From CAZVQX01 sp964629735 (GTDB lineage: Bacteria > Bacillota_I > Bacilli_A > RF39 > UBA660): a DNA stretch of 26,110 nucleotides. The stretch is taken from positions 1-26,110 of the forward strand of contig CAZVQX010000010.1 in the NCBI GenBank assembly GCA_964629735.1, given 5' to 3'. A program made the translations under genes and the position numbers. The notes under the pieces are model-generated. The model ran no database searches. It saw only the letters and a program-made list of their open reading frames with translations, and was not told where the DNA came from. Position 1 is the first letter of the stretch; the number at the start of each line of letters is the position of its first letter. Below are positions 7,243 to 13,700 of this stretch, piece after piece.

Positions 7243-7971
7243 ATGTTATATACATCAATTGATAATGAAAAAATAAAACAATTAAGAAAACTCCGATTAA
7301 AAAAATATCGTGATGAATCTAATTTGTTTATGGTTGAAGGTAGCCATTTAGTATTAGAAGCTTATAAAACAGGCCATTTAAAAGAATTATTATTAGAACA
7401 AGATACAGTTTTTCCATTATCGGTTGAAACCCATTATATAAACAAGGAAATTGTAAATTATTTAACAACATTGCAATCACCTTCAAATATATTTGGTGTT
7501 AGTGAAAAAAAGAAAACAGTTGAAAAAATTGGTAATCGGGTCTTAATTGTTGATAATATACAAGATCCTGGTAATTTAGGAACGATTATTAGAAGTGCGG
7601 TAGCTTTTTCAGTGGATACTATTATTTTAAGCAATAATACTGTTGATATATATAATCCTAAAGTAGTAAGAGCAACACAAGGTTTGTTTTTTCATATTGA
7701 TATTATATATGCTGATTTAAAAAAAGAAATTCCAAAATTAAAAGAAGATGGTTATAAAATAGTTGCTACTAAAGTAACTCATGGTAAAAACATAAAAAGT
7801 ATTGAAAAAAAAGAAAAACTTGCTATAATAGTGGGGAATGAAGGCAGTGGTGTTAGCGAGGAATTAATTGATTTAAGTGATGAATATGTTTTTATTGAAA
7901 TGAGTTCGGTTTGTGAAAGCTTAAATGTTGGGGTTGCGACTAGTATAATATTATATGAATTAGATAAGTAG
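7243..7971 (+). CDS. SpoU/TrmH-family RNA 2'-O-ribose methyltransferase
   Basis: 242 aa. An N-terminal substrate-binding domain (KLRLKKYRDESNLFMVEG, the usual opening) is followed by the SPOUT knot motifs: NIQDPGNLGTIIRSA (motif 1), IIVGNEGSGVS (motif 2) and ESLNVGVATSIILYE (motif 3). The enzyme transfers methyl from SAM to a ribose 2'-OH in rRNA or tRNA; the exact nucleotide cannot be read from the sequence. It resembles Bacillus YsgA, which usually lies by pheS, whereas here it heads the rimM-trmD cluster. It differs clearly from the second SpoU enzyme at 11872. Only 7 nt separate it from rimM. Confidence 0.9.
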   Translation: MLYTSIDNEKIKQLRKLRLKKYRDESNLFMVEGSHLVLEAYKTGHLKELLLEQDTVFPLSVETHYINKEIVNYLTTLQSPSNIFGVSEKKKTVEKIGNRVLIVDNIQDPGNLGTIIRSAVAFSVDTIILSNNTVDIYNPKVVRATQGLFFHIDIIYADLKKEIPKLKEDGYKIVATKVTHGKNIKSIEKKEKLAIIVGNEGSGVSEELIDLSDEYVFIEMSSVCESLNVGVATSIILYELDK

Positions 7972-7978
7972 GTGGATT

Positions 7979-8479
7979 ATGGAATATATTTACGTTGGTG
8001 AAATTGTTAATACCCACGGAGTTCGTGGAGAACTTAGAATTATATCAGATTTTAAATACAAGGAGGAAATCTTTAAACCAGATTTTACTGTCTATGTCGG
8101 CCGCTTTAAAGATCAATTAGTTATAAGTCGTGCTCGAAAGCATAAAAATTATGACTTAATTACTTTTGAAGGACTTGATAATATAAATGAGGTTATAATG
8201 TATAAAGGTGATCAAGTTTTTATTAATGCCGAAGATTTAGCTATTGATGGTTTTTTCAATGAACAGCTAATAGGATTAGAAGTTTTATATGATAAAAAAT
8301 CAATTGGAACAGTTGAAACAATTATTAATAACAATGCTCATGATATACTAGTTATTAATGATGATAAAAGTCTTAAAAAACATCTAGTTCCTTATTTAGA
8401 TGAGTTCATTGAAAAAATAGATATTGATAACCAAAAAATAAATATTAAAAACATTGAGGGTTTAATTGATGAAAATTGA
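7979..8479 (+). CDS. rimM: Ribosome maturation factor RimM
   Basis: 166 aa, the family's normal length. The N-terminal beta-barrel opens YVGEIVNTHGVRGELRI, the RimM signature. The C-terminal PRC-barrel includes FFNEQLIGLEV, then GTVETIINNNAHDILVI and KKHLVPYLDEFI. RimM binds S19 in the 30S head and helps 16S processing. AGGTGG precedes the ATG. The final 11 nt overlap trmD, the classic rimM-trmD coupling. Confidence 0.95.
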   Translation: MEYIYVGEIVNTHGVRGELRIISDFKYKEEIFKPDFTVYVGRFKDQLVISRARKHKNYDLITFEGLDNINEVIMYKGDQVFINAEDLAIDGFFNEQLIGLEVLYDKKSIGTVETIINNNAHDILVINDDKSLKKHLVPYLDEFIEKIDIDNQKINIKNIEGLIDEN

Positions 8480-9137
8480 TATTCTTACCTTATTTCCAGA
8501 AATGTTTACGGGATTTGTTAATACTTCAATTGTAAAACGAGCGATTGATGATAATAAAGTAGAAATTAGTATTATAAATATTCGTGATTTTTCTACCGAT
8601 AAACATAAAAAGGTAGACGATTATGGTTTTGGTGGTGGCCAAGGTATGGTTTTAATGCCTGAACCAATATTTTTAGCTGTTGAATCAGTCAAAACAGAAG
8701 ATAGTATAGTTATTTTAATGACACCGCAAGGAGCGGTCTATAATCAAAAAGAAGCATATTCACTAGTTGAAAAAACCCATTTAATAATTATATGTGGGCA
8801 TTATGAAGGTTTTGATGAACGAATTAGAACAATTGTTGATTTAGAATTAAGTATTGGTGACTATATTTTAACTGGTGGTGAAATACCAGCAATGGTAATA
8901 ACTGATAGTGTTGTTCGTTTAATTGATGGTGTTTTAAAGGAAGAATCACATTTATATGAATCATTTAATGATAATCTATTAGATTATCCAGTTTATACTA
9001 AACCGCAAGATTTTAGAGGAATGAAGGTTCCGGAAGTATTATTATCTGGTCATCATGAAAATATAAAAAAATGGCGACATGAAGAAGCTCTAAAACGAAC
9101 CCAAACTCGCCGTCCTGATTTATTAGAAAAGAGATGA
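8469..9137 (+). CDS. trmD: tRNA (guanine37-N1)-methyltransferase TrmD
   Basis: 222 aa. It starts MKIDILTLFPEMF, the canonical opening, from the ATG at 8469; TTGAGGG at 8454-8460 is the ribosome site inside rimM. Trefoil-knot residues are visible: DDYGFGGGQGMVLMPEP, CGHYEGFDERI and LSIGDYILTGGE. It makes m1G37 next to the anticodon and prevents +1 frameshifting. The C-terminal domain (LLSGHHENIKKWRHEEALKR) is complete. A small unknown gene lies between it and rplS. Confidence 0.97.
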   Translation: MKIDILTLFPEMFTGFVNTSIVKRAIDDNKVEISIINIRDFSTDKHKKVDDYGFGGGQGMVLMPEPIFLAVESVKTEDSIVILMTPQGAVYNQKEAYSLVEKTHLIIICGHYEGFDERIRTIVDLELSIGDYILTGGEIPAMVITDSVVRLIDGVLKEESHLYESFNDNLLDYPVYTKPQDFRGMKVPEVLLSGHHENIKKWRHEEALKRTQTRRPDLLEKR

Positions 9138-9141
9138 TTAC

Positions 9142-9606
9142 ATGAAAAAAAATAATTATGTTTTAATTAAAAAAAGTAACAATAATGAAATCGTCTACAT
9201 TGATTATGATAAACTTGATGGTTATAAATTAACACCTAAAAATAGAGTAAAATATGATGGTGTTGTTGTTAATCAATTAATTTTAATAAAACCAAGTTTT
9301 ATTGAGAAAATATTAATTAAAAAGACTAGGCGCAAATTGGAGGAATACCTACAATATATTATTAATATGATTGATAATGATGATAGTGAAGATGGCGATA
9401 GAATAGATCATGTTTTAGACGAGGTGGAGCGCTATCGAAGAACAGTTAAAAATAATTATCGTGTTTATTTAGATCAAAAATATTATCATTTATTACTGAA
9501 AAAAATAGATTTAATTGAGCAAGAATTAGCTAAAAAAGCGTTTGTAATTAATCATAAAATAAATAAACAAGAAGAAATAAAAGAAAAGCGTGGAAGAAGT
9601 CGTTAA
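9142..9606 (+). CDS. Conserved-looking hypothetical protein between trmD and rplS
   Basis: 154 aa, soluble and highly charged, with no signal peptide or membrane segment. The first about 45 residues look like a small beta domain (YVLIKKSNNNEIVYIDYD). A predominantly helical part follows (about 55-140; KTRRKLEEYLQYIINMI), with a central acidic patch (DNDDSEDGDRIDH) and a basic tail ending KEKRGRSR. I do not recognise the family. The ATG follows the trmD stop by 4 nt, so it is in the trmD operon. The basic tail and the company of trmD and rplS would suit an RNA- or ribosome-linked role, but that is only inference. Confidence 0.75.
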   Translation: MKKNNYVLIKKSNNNEIVYIDYDKLDGYKLTPKNRVKYDGVVVNQLILIKPSFIEKILIKKTRRKLEEYLQYIINMIDNDDSEDGDRIDHVLDEVERYRRTVKNNYRVYLDQKYYHLLLKKIDLIEQELAKKAFVINHKINKQEEIKEKRGRSR

Positions 9607-9610
9607 ATGG

Positions 9611-9639
9611 TTGCAATATATAATTAATTATGTTAAAAT
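9611..9639 (+). promoter_or_regulatory. rplS promoter (TTGCAA - 17 nt - TAAAAT)
   Basis: A -35-like TTGCAA (9611-9616) is spaced exactly 17 nt from TAAAAT (9634-9639), which also has an extended -10 TG at 9631. RNA should start near 9646, about 57 nt before the GTG of rplS. Confidence 0.65.
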
Positions 9640-9645
9640 TATGAA

Positions 9646-9702
9646 GTATTTGATCCGCTGGTATTATATTATGATCAATGTTAAAAAAAGGAGAGTGACA
9701 TT
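9646..9702 (+). promoter_or_regulatory. Possible L19 autoregulatory leader
   Basis: The 5' leader of rplS holds an inverted repeat TTGATC / GATCAA (9650-9655 and 9673-9678) enclosing 17 nt that begin CGCTGG. Low-GC Gram-positives are known to carry an L19 leader at this place. I cannot fit this sequence to the known covariance model by eye, so the call rests on position plus one hairpin. Confidence 0.4.
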
Positions 9703-10041
9703 GTGAATTTAGTTGAAAAAATAACTGAAGGCCAAATTAAACCAAATGTCCCTGAATTTAGAGTAGGGGATACTGTTAAAGTTGGTGTCAAAATCGTTGA
9801 AGGTAAACGTGAAAGAATTCAATATTTTGAGGGTATTACCATTGCGATTAAAGGTAGTGGCGTTAGTAAAAACTTTACTGTACGTAGTATTTCATCTGGT
9901 GTGGGAGTAGAAAGAACTTTCCCAATTAATTCACCAAAAGTTGAAACTATTGAAGTTATACGTAAAGGTAGAGTAAGACGTGCTAAATTAAATTACTTAA
10001 GAACTTTAGTTAAACAAGTAAAAATCAAAGAAAGAAACTAG
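9703..10041 (+). CDS. rplS: 50S ribosomal protein L19
   Basis: 112 aa, full length. Typical L19 segments are FRVGDTVKVGVKIVEG, KRERIQYFEGI, FTVRSISSGVGVERTFP and KVETIEVIRKGRVRRAKL. L19 sits at the interface of the 30S and 50S subunits. The start is GTG at 9703, 8 nt after AAAGGAGAG; no ATG is available nearby. It has its own promoter and leader although it follows the trmD cluster. A small hairpin terminator starts at its stop codon, before lepB. Confidence 0.97.
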   Translation: MNLVEKITEGQIKPNVPEFRVGDTVKVGVKIVEGKRERIQYFEGITIAIKGSGVSKNFTVRSISSGVGVERTFPINSPKVETIEVIRKGRVRRAKLNYLRTLVKQVKIKERN

Positions 10042-10063
10042 GCCACCCAAGTGGCTTATTTTT
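10040..10063 (+). terminator. Short hairpin attenuator between rplS and lepB
   Basis: GCCAC-CCAA-GTGGC (10042-10055), extended by A-U and G-U pairs, then TTATTTTT. It overlaps the rplS stop. No separate promoter for lepB is visible, so lepB is probably expressed by read-through. Confidence 0.75.
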
Positions 10064-10083
10064 CTATTAGAAAAGGGGTTTTT

Positions 10084-10584
10084 ATGAATTTTTTAAAAGA
10101 TATATCGGGTTATGTAATAATATTAATTATTGTTTTATTAATAAGAATTTATATAATAACACCAGTAAAAGTTAATGGAAGTTCAATGGAGCCAACTTTA
10201 CATCATAAGGAAATATTATTATTAAATAAAGTTAATAATAATATTAAACGTTTTGACATTATTGTATTATCAGATAATAAGACCAGATTGGTTAAAAGAG
10301 TAATAGGATTACCTGGTGAACACCTAAAGTATGAAGACGGTATTTTATATATTAATAACAAAGAAACAGAAGAACAATTTAGTTATATAACTAATAATTT
10401 TGACATTAATGAAATCGGTTTTGATGTAATTCCTGATAATTATTATTTTGTTCTGGGAGATAATCGCAATAATTCAACAGATAGTCGGATTATCGGTATG
10501 ATATCAGATAAAAACATTATTGGTAAAACTAGTTTTCGTCTTTACCCTTTTACTAAAATGGGAAAAATTAGTTATAAGGACTAA
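10084..10584 (+). CDS. lepB: Signal peptidase I
   Basis: 166 aa, the short Gram-positive (SipS-like) form with one N-terminal membrane segment (about 9-27). The catalytic serine is Ser34 in NGSSMEPTL and the general-base lysine is Lys71 in KRVIGLPGE. RFDIIVL and VLGDNRNNSTDSR are the other family boxes. It removes signal peptides from exported proteins at the outer face of the membrane. The start is the ATG at 10084 after AAAAGGGG; an in-frame GTG at 10051 lies inside the preceding terminator stem. The gene's own terminator covers its last codons. Confidence 0.95.
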   Translation: MNFLKDISGYVIILIIVLLIRIYIITPVKVNGSSMEPTLHHKEILLLNKVNNNIKRFDIIVLSDNKTRLVKRVIGLPGEHLKYEDGILYINNKETEEQFSYITNNFDINEIGFDVIPDNYYFVLGDNRNNSTDSRIIGMISDKNIIGKTSFRLYPFTKMGKISYKD

Positions 10585-10592
10585 TTTTTTTA
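10565..10592 (+). terminator. Terminator overlapping the lepB 3' end
   Basis: AAATTAGT / ACTAATTT (10565-10572 and 10580-10587), 8 bp with a 7-nt loop, followed by T. The stop codon of lepB lies in the right arm. Confidence 0.75.
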
Positions 10593-10613
10593 TTTTAAAA
10601 TAACCAACTTTTG

Positions 10614-10622
10614 TGCTATACT
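10614..10622 (+). promoter_or_regulatory. Extended -10 promoter TGCTATACT
   Basis: TG-C-TATACT ends 20 nt before the rbgA start. The -35 is poor. It follows the lepB terminator, so a new transcript starts here. Confidence 0.55.
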
Positions 10623-10642
10623 AATTTTAGAGGAGTGTTATA

Positions 10643-11509
10643 ATGGCGAATATTAATTGGTATCCTGGTCATATGGCAAAGGCGAGACGCAAAATAAATG
10701 AAAATTTAAAATTAGTTGATGTTGTTTATGAAGTAATTGATGCTCGAATGCCGTTATCATCAAGAATTAAAGATATTGATGATATTGTTAAAAATAAACC
10801 AAGAATTATTGTTATGACAAAATATGATTTATGTGACTCAGTCGAAACTAATAAATGGATTAAGTATTATAATGGTTTTGGTTATGAAATAGTATATTTA
10901 AATTTAAATGATAATGTTAATATAGAACCATTAATTGTAAAAACCAATAAAATAGCTGAACGTATTAATAAAAAACGAATTAGTCAAGGATTAAAACCAA
11001 GAAAAATAAGAGTCATGGTACTTGGTATCCCTAATGTCGGTAAATCAACCTTGATTAATCGTCTATCTGGTAAAAAAGCAACACGTGTAGGTAATAAACC
11101 AGGTGTTACAACTAGTCTTGATTGGATTAGGATAAATAAAGATTTAGAGCTTATGGATACACCAGGTATATTATGGCCTAAACTAGATAATCAAATAGTT
11201 GCTTATAATTTAGCTAGTTTAACTTCAATTAAAGAAGAAATATTACCATTAGATGAAGTTGCTTTTTATATTTTAAAAAATTTATATACTTATTACCCTC
11301 AATCATTAAAAGAACGATATGATCTTGAAGAAATTGATTTTGACAATATAATTACAACTTATGATAAAATAGGTGAAAAATTTGGTTGTTTAATAAAAGG
11401 AGGGGAAATCGATTATGATAAAGTAATTAGTATCATTATTAATGATTTAAAAAATGGTATTATTAAAAATATTACTTTTGATCGATTTGAAAATTATGAA
11501 AATAAATGA
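10643..11509 (+). CDS. rbgA: Ribosome biogenesis GTPase RbgA (YlqF)
   Basis: 288 aa, full length. It opens NINWYPGHMAKARRKI, the RbgA signature, and has the circularly permuted G-motif order: G4 TKYD (59-62), then G1 GIPNVGKST (128-136), G2 GVTTS (154-158) and G3 DTPG (172-175). The first G4 residue is Thr rather than the usual Asn. A C-terminal ANTAR-like helical domain follows. RbgA drives a late step of 50S assembly in Bacillus. The last 14 nt overlap mrnC. Confidence 0.95.
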   Translation: MANINWYPGHMAKARRKINENLKLVDVVYEVIDARMPLSSRIKDIDDIVKNKPRIIVMTKYDLCDSVETNKWIKYYNGFGYEIVYLNLNDNVNIEPLIVKTNKIAERINKKRISQGLKPRKIRVMVLGIPNVGKSTLINRLSGKKATRVGNKPGVTTSLDWIRINKDLELMDTPGILWPKLDNQIVAYNLASLTSIKEEILPLDEVAFYILKNLYTYYPQSLKERYDLEEIDFDNIITTYDKIGEKFGCLIKGGEIDYDKVISIIINDLKNGIIKNITFDRFENYENK

Positions 11510-11870
11510 AATGAATGTTTTAGTACTTGCTTATTTAGGAGATGCTGTTTATGAACAATATATTCGTGAATATTTAGTAAATAAAGGAATTGTTAAAGTT
11601 AAAGAATTGCAAAAAGAAGCAATTAATTATGTAAGTGCTCGTGCTCAGTCTAAATACTTATTAGATATGATTGATTTAAATTTTTTTAATGAAGATGAAA
11701 CAAATATTATAATGAGGGCTAGAAACAACAAGGGCAAAAGTCATCCTAAAAACACAAGTATTATTAGTTATAAATATGCTACGGCATTAGAAGCATTAAT
11801 TGGTTATTTATATTTAGAAAATAAAAAAGAAAGAATTGATGAAATTGTCAATTTTATAATAGGTGATTAA
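11496..11870 (+). CDS. mrnC: Mini-ribonuclease III (Mini-III)
   Basis: 124 aa with the RNase III catalytic domain only, as expected for Mini-III. LAYLGDAVYEQYIREYL is the signature helix carrying the catalytic Asp, and ATALEALIGYLYLE is the second catalytic helix. Mini-III trims the ends of 23S rRNA precursors. I take the ATG at 11496 (MKINEMN), which overlaps rbgA; the ATG at 11511, 2 nt after the rbgA stop, is an alternative giving 119 aa. Neither has a strong ribosome site, suggesting translational coupling. The next gene is rlmB, as in Bacillus. Confidence 0.9.
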   Translation: MKINEMNVLVLAYLGDAVYEQYIREYLVNKGIVKVKELQKEAINYVSARAQSKYLLDMIDLNFFNEDETNIIMRARNNKGKSHPKNTSIISYKYATALEALIGYLYLENKKERIDEIVNFIIGD

Positions 11871-11871
11871 T

Positions 11872-12567
11872 ATGTATGTGTCTGGTAAAAATGTTGCGTT
11901 AGAATTATTAAAAAATAATAAAAAAATAATAAAAGCTTATATTTATAAAAAATTTAGCGATAAAACAATTATTTCCGAATTACAAAAAAAGAATATTGAT
12001 ATTGAATACTTAGAGAAATATGAGTTAGATAAACTTGTAAATAATAATCACCAAGGTATAATACTAAATATTCCTGATTATAAATATTCAACAGTAGATG
12101 AGATAACTAAAAAAGATAATGCTTTTTTAGTTATTCTCGACCATTTAGAAGATCCGCATAATTTAGGCGCTATTATTAGAACCTGTGAAGCTTTTGATGT
12201 TGATGGTATTATTATTCCAAAAGATCGCAGCGTTAGTGTTAATTCAACTGTTATGAAAGTTAGTTCTGGAGCTCTTGATTATGTTAAAATATCAATGGTA
12301 ACAAACTTAAGCCGTACGATTAATGATTTGAAAAAAGATGGTTTTTGGATTGTTGGGACTGATTTAGAAGGGACTAATTATAATGAAATAGATTATAACG
12401 GAAAGATTGCTATTGTTATTGGTAATGAAGGAAAAGGAATGAGTCGTTTAATAAAAGAACAATGTGATTTTATAGCCACCATTCCAATGAGTGGCTCGAT
12501 AAATAGTTTAAATGCTTCGGTTGCTGCTGGAGTTATTATTTCTTATTCTGATTTAGCGAGGAGGTAG
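11872..12567 (+). CDS. rlmB: 23S rRNA (guanosine2251-2'-O)-methyltransferase RlmB
   Basis: 231 aa. It opens MYVSGKNVALELLKNN, the standard RlmB N-terminus. The SPOUT motifs are LDHLEDPHNLGAIIRTCEAF, IAIVIGNEGKGMS and SLNASVAAGVII. The ATG at 11872 follows AGGTGA; the GTG at 11863 is part of that ribosome site. RlmB makes Gm2251 in the peptidyl-transferase P loop. Only 1 nt separates it from mrnC and 2 nt from the sigma-factor gene, giving a single operon. Confidence 0.93.
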   Translation: MYVSGKNVALELLKNNKKIIKAYIYKKFSDKTIISELQKKNIDIEYLEKYELDKLVNNNHQGIILNIPDYKYSTVDEITKKDNAFLVILDHLEDPHNLGAIIRTCEAFDVDGIIIPKDRSVSVNSTVMKVSSGALDYVKISMVTNLSRTINDLKKDGFWIVGTDLEGTNYNEIDYNGKIAIVIGNEGKGMSRLIKEQCDFIATIPMSGSINSLNASVAAGVIISYSDLARR

Positions 12568-12569
12568 AA

Positions 12570-13190
12570 ATGAAATACAAAAACTTTAATGACCAAGAAT
12601 TGATATCTTATGTTTCAGAAAATATAGAAGAAGCCAATGAGATTTTATTTGAAAAATATCGTCCTCTAATTACTTCGCTAGCCCATAAAATATATAAAAG
12701 TAATAAATATAGTGGTTTAGAAATTAGTGATTTCATGCAAGAAGGTTTTTTAGGGCTTAACATTGCTTTAAAAAATTATGATTCAAAAAAAGATGCTAGC
12801 TTCTATACATTTGCTAAAACAGTAATTGAAAGAAGAATGATTAGTTTAGCAATCTCTACAAATCGCTTAAAACATAAAATTTTAAATGAATCTATATCAT
12901 TTGATATTAGTGATAATGTAAATAGTGATAGTATTAATTTAGAAAATATTATTGGTGATAATTCAACTGATCCTGAAACCTTAGTTATTAATGCTTTTGA
13001 AGCCAAAGCTTTTTTAGAAAAAATAAACAATCAATTAACAAATTTTGAAAGACAAGTGTTTTTCTTTCGAATTGATAATTTTGATTATATTGAAATTGCT
13101 AAAATATTAGGTAAAACTCCAAAATCAATTGATAATGCATTACAGAGAATTAAAAATAAAGTAAGAAAGATAATGAATGAAAAAAAATAA
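12570..13190 (+). CDS. sigH: Sigma-70 family factor, SigH-like
   Basis: 206 aa, with sigma regions 2 and 4 and no region 1 or 3. Region 2 covers about 20-85 (LFEKYRPLITSLAHKIY, then DFMQEGFLGLNIALKNYD, the core-binding and -10-recognition helices). Region 4 covers about 145-200 (LTNFERQVFFFRID, then the helix-turn-helix DYIEIAKILGKTPKSIDNALQR). The length and the mrnC-rlmB-sigma order match Bacillus sigH, although yacP is absent. SigH controls early stationary-phase, sporulation or competence genes in Firmicutes; no such genes are visible here, except that the next gene is a pilin-like one. The AGGAGG lies in the rlmB end. Confidence 0.82.
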   Translation: MKYKNFNDQELISYVSENIEEANEILFEKYRPLITSLAHKIYKSNKYSGLEISDFMQEGFLGLNIALKNYDSKKDASFYTFAKTVIERRMISLAISTNRLKHKILNESISFDISDNVNSDSINLENIIGDNSTDPETLVINAFEAKAFLEKINNQLTNFERQVFFFRIDNFDYIEIAKILGKTPKSIDNALQRIKNKVRKIMNEKK

Positions 13191-13211
13191 CAACTTTTTA
13201 GTTGTTTTTTT
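13189..13211 (+). terminator. Terminator after sigH
   Basis: AACAACT-TTTT-AGTTGTT (13189-13206) followed by T. It begins at the sigH stop codon. Confidence 0.75.
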
Positions 13212-13225
13212 AAAATGTTAATCGC

Positions 13226-13254
13226 TTGACTTATAGTGCGTATTTTGATATTCT
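13226..13254 (+). promoter_or_regulatory. Promoter of the pilin-LRR gene (TTGACT - 17 nt - TATTCT)
   Basis: A good -35 (13226-13231), exact 17-nt spacing and a TG before the -10 box (13249-13254) give one of the strongest housekeeping promoters in the window. It does not look like a SigH-type site. Confidence 0.7.
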
Positions 13255-13289
13255 TTATAAGAATAAGTTATTTGTAGGAGGTAGTAAGA

Positions 13290-13700
13290 TTGATAAAAAG
13301 AGGATTTACGATAGCAGAATTATTAGCAGTAATAATAGTATTGGCAATTATAATGTTAATTGTAACCCCAGTTTTAATATCGACACTTGATACTTTTAGA
13401 AAAAATACTCTTCAAAACAGTGCACATGGGTTAATAACTGCTGGTAAACAAGAAAAAGAATTAAATAAAATTGATGGTGTTCATGAAGAATTAATTTTTA
13501 AATATGAAAATGGAGAATTAATTTCCAATAAAAAATTGAATTATAAAGGTAAATCACCACAAAGTGGTTTGTTAGTTTTAAATGAGGATGATGAAATTGG
13601 ATTAGCAATTTGGGATGGAAAATATTGTGCTGTGAAAAAGGGGGATAGTTCTCTTGTTACTGTAAGTAAAAAAGTGAAAATGATTGTTTATTCGAGATAA
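13290..13700 (+). CDS. Type IV pilin-like (class III signal) protein; N-terminal part of a probable frameshifted surface protein
   Basis: 136 aa as read. It starts at TTG (13290) after TAGGAGG. The leader is MIKRG and cleavage would fall before FTIAELLAVIIVLAII, a textbook prepilin motif with Glu at +5 and a long hydrophobic helix. The globular part (about 40-125) is rich in strands and has one cysteine (GKYCAVKKG). The frame stops at 13698-13700. From 13670 a second frame, one base back, stays open for 1.6 kb and encodes leucine-rich repeats. Inserting one A in the A6 tract at 13668-13673 would join the two as VSKKSENDCLFEI. No pilus assembly ATPase or prepilin peptidase gene is nearby. Confidence 0.8.
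   Translation: MIKRGFTIAELLAVIIVLAIIMLIVTPVLISTLDTFRKNTLQNSAHGLITAGKQEKELNKIDGVHEELIFKYENGELISNKKLNYKGKSPQSGLLVLNEDDEIGLAIWDGKYCAVKKGDSSLVTVSKKVKMIVYSR
13668..13673 (+). other. A6 tract at the frame junction of the pilin-LRR gene
   Basis: The six A lie where the pilin frame and the LRR frame overlap (13670-13697). A gain of one A restores a single ORF. It is not phased as a canonical X-XXY-YYZ slippery heptamer, since the zero-frame codons are AAA AAA GTG. It may be an assembly error, a true mutation, a phase-variable tract, or a site of transcriptional slippage. Confidence 0.6.

Noticed and set aside
13668..13674. AAAAAAG as a programmed -1 frameshift heptamer
   Set aside because: In the zero frame it reads AAA AAA G rather than A AAA AAG, so the classical tandem slippage phase is wrong, and I see no strong stem just downstream. 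Simple indel or slippage is kept as the explanation.
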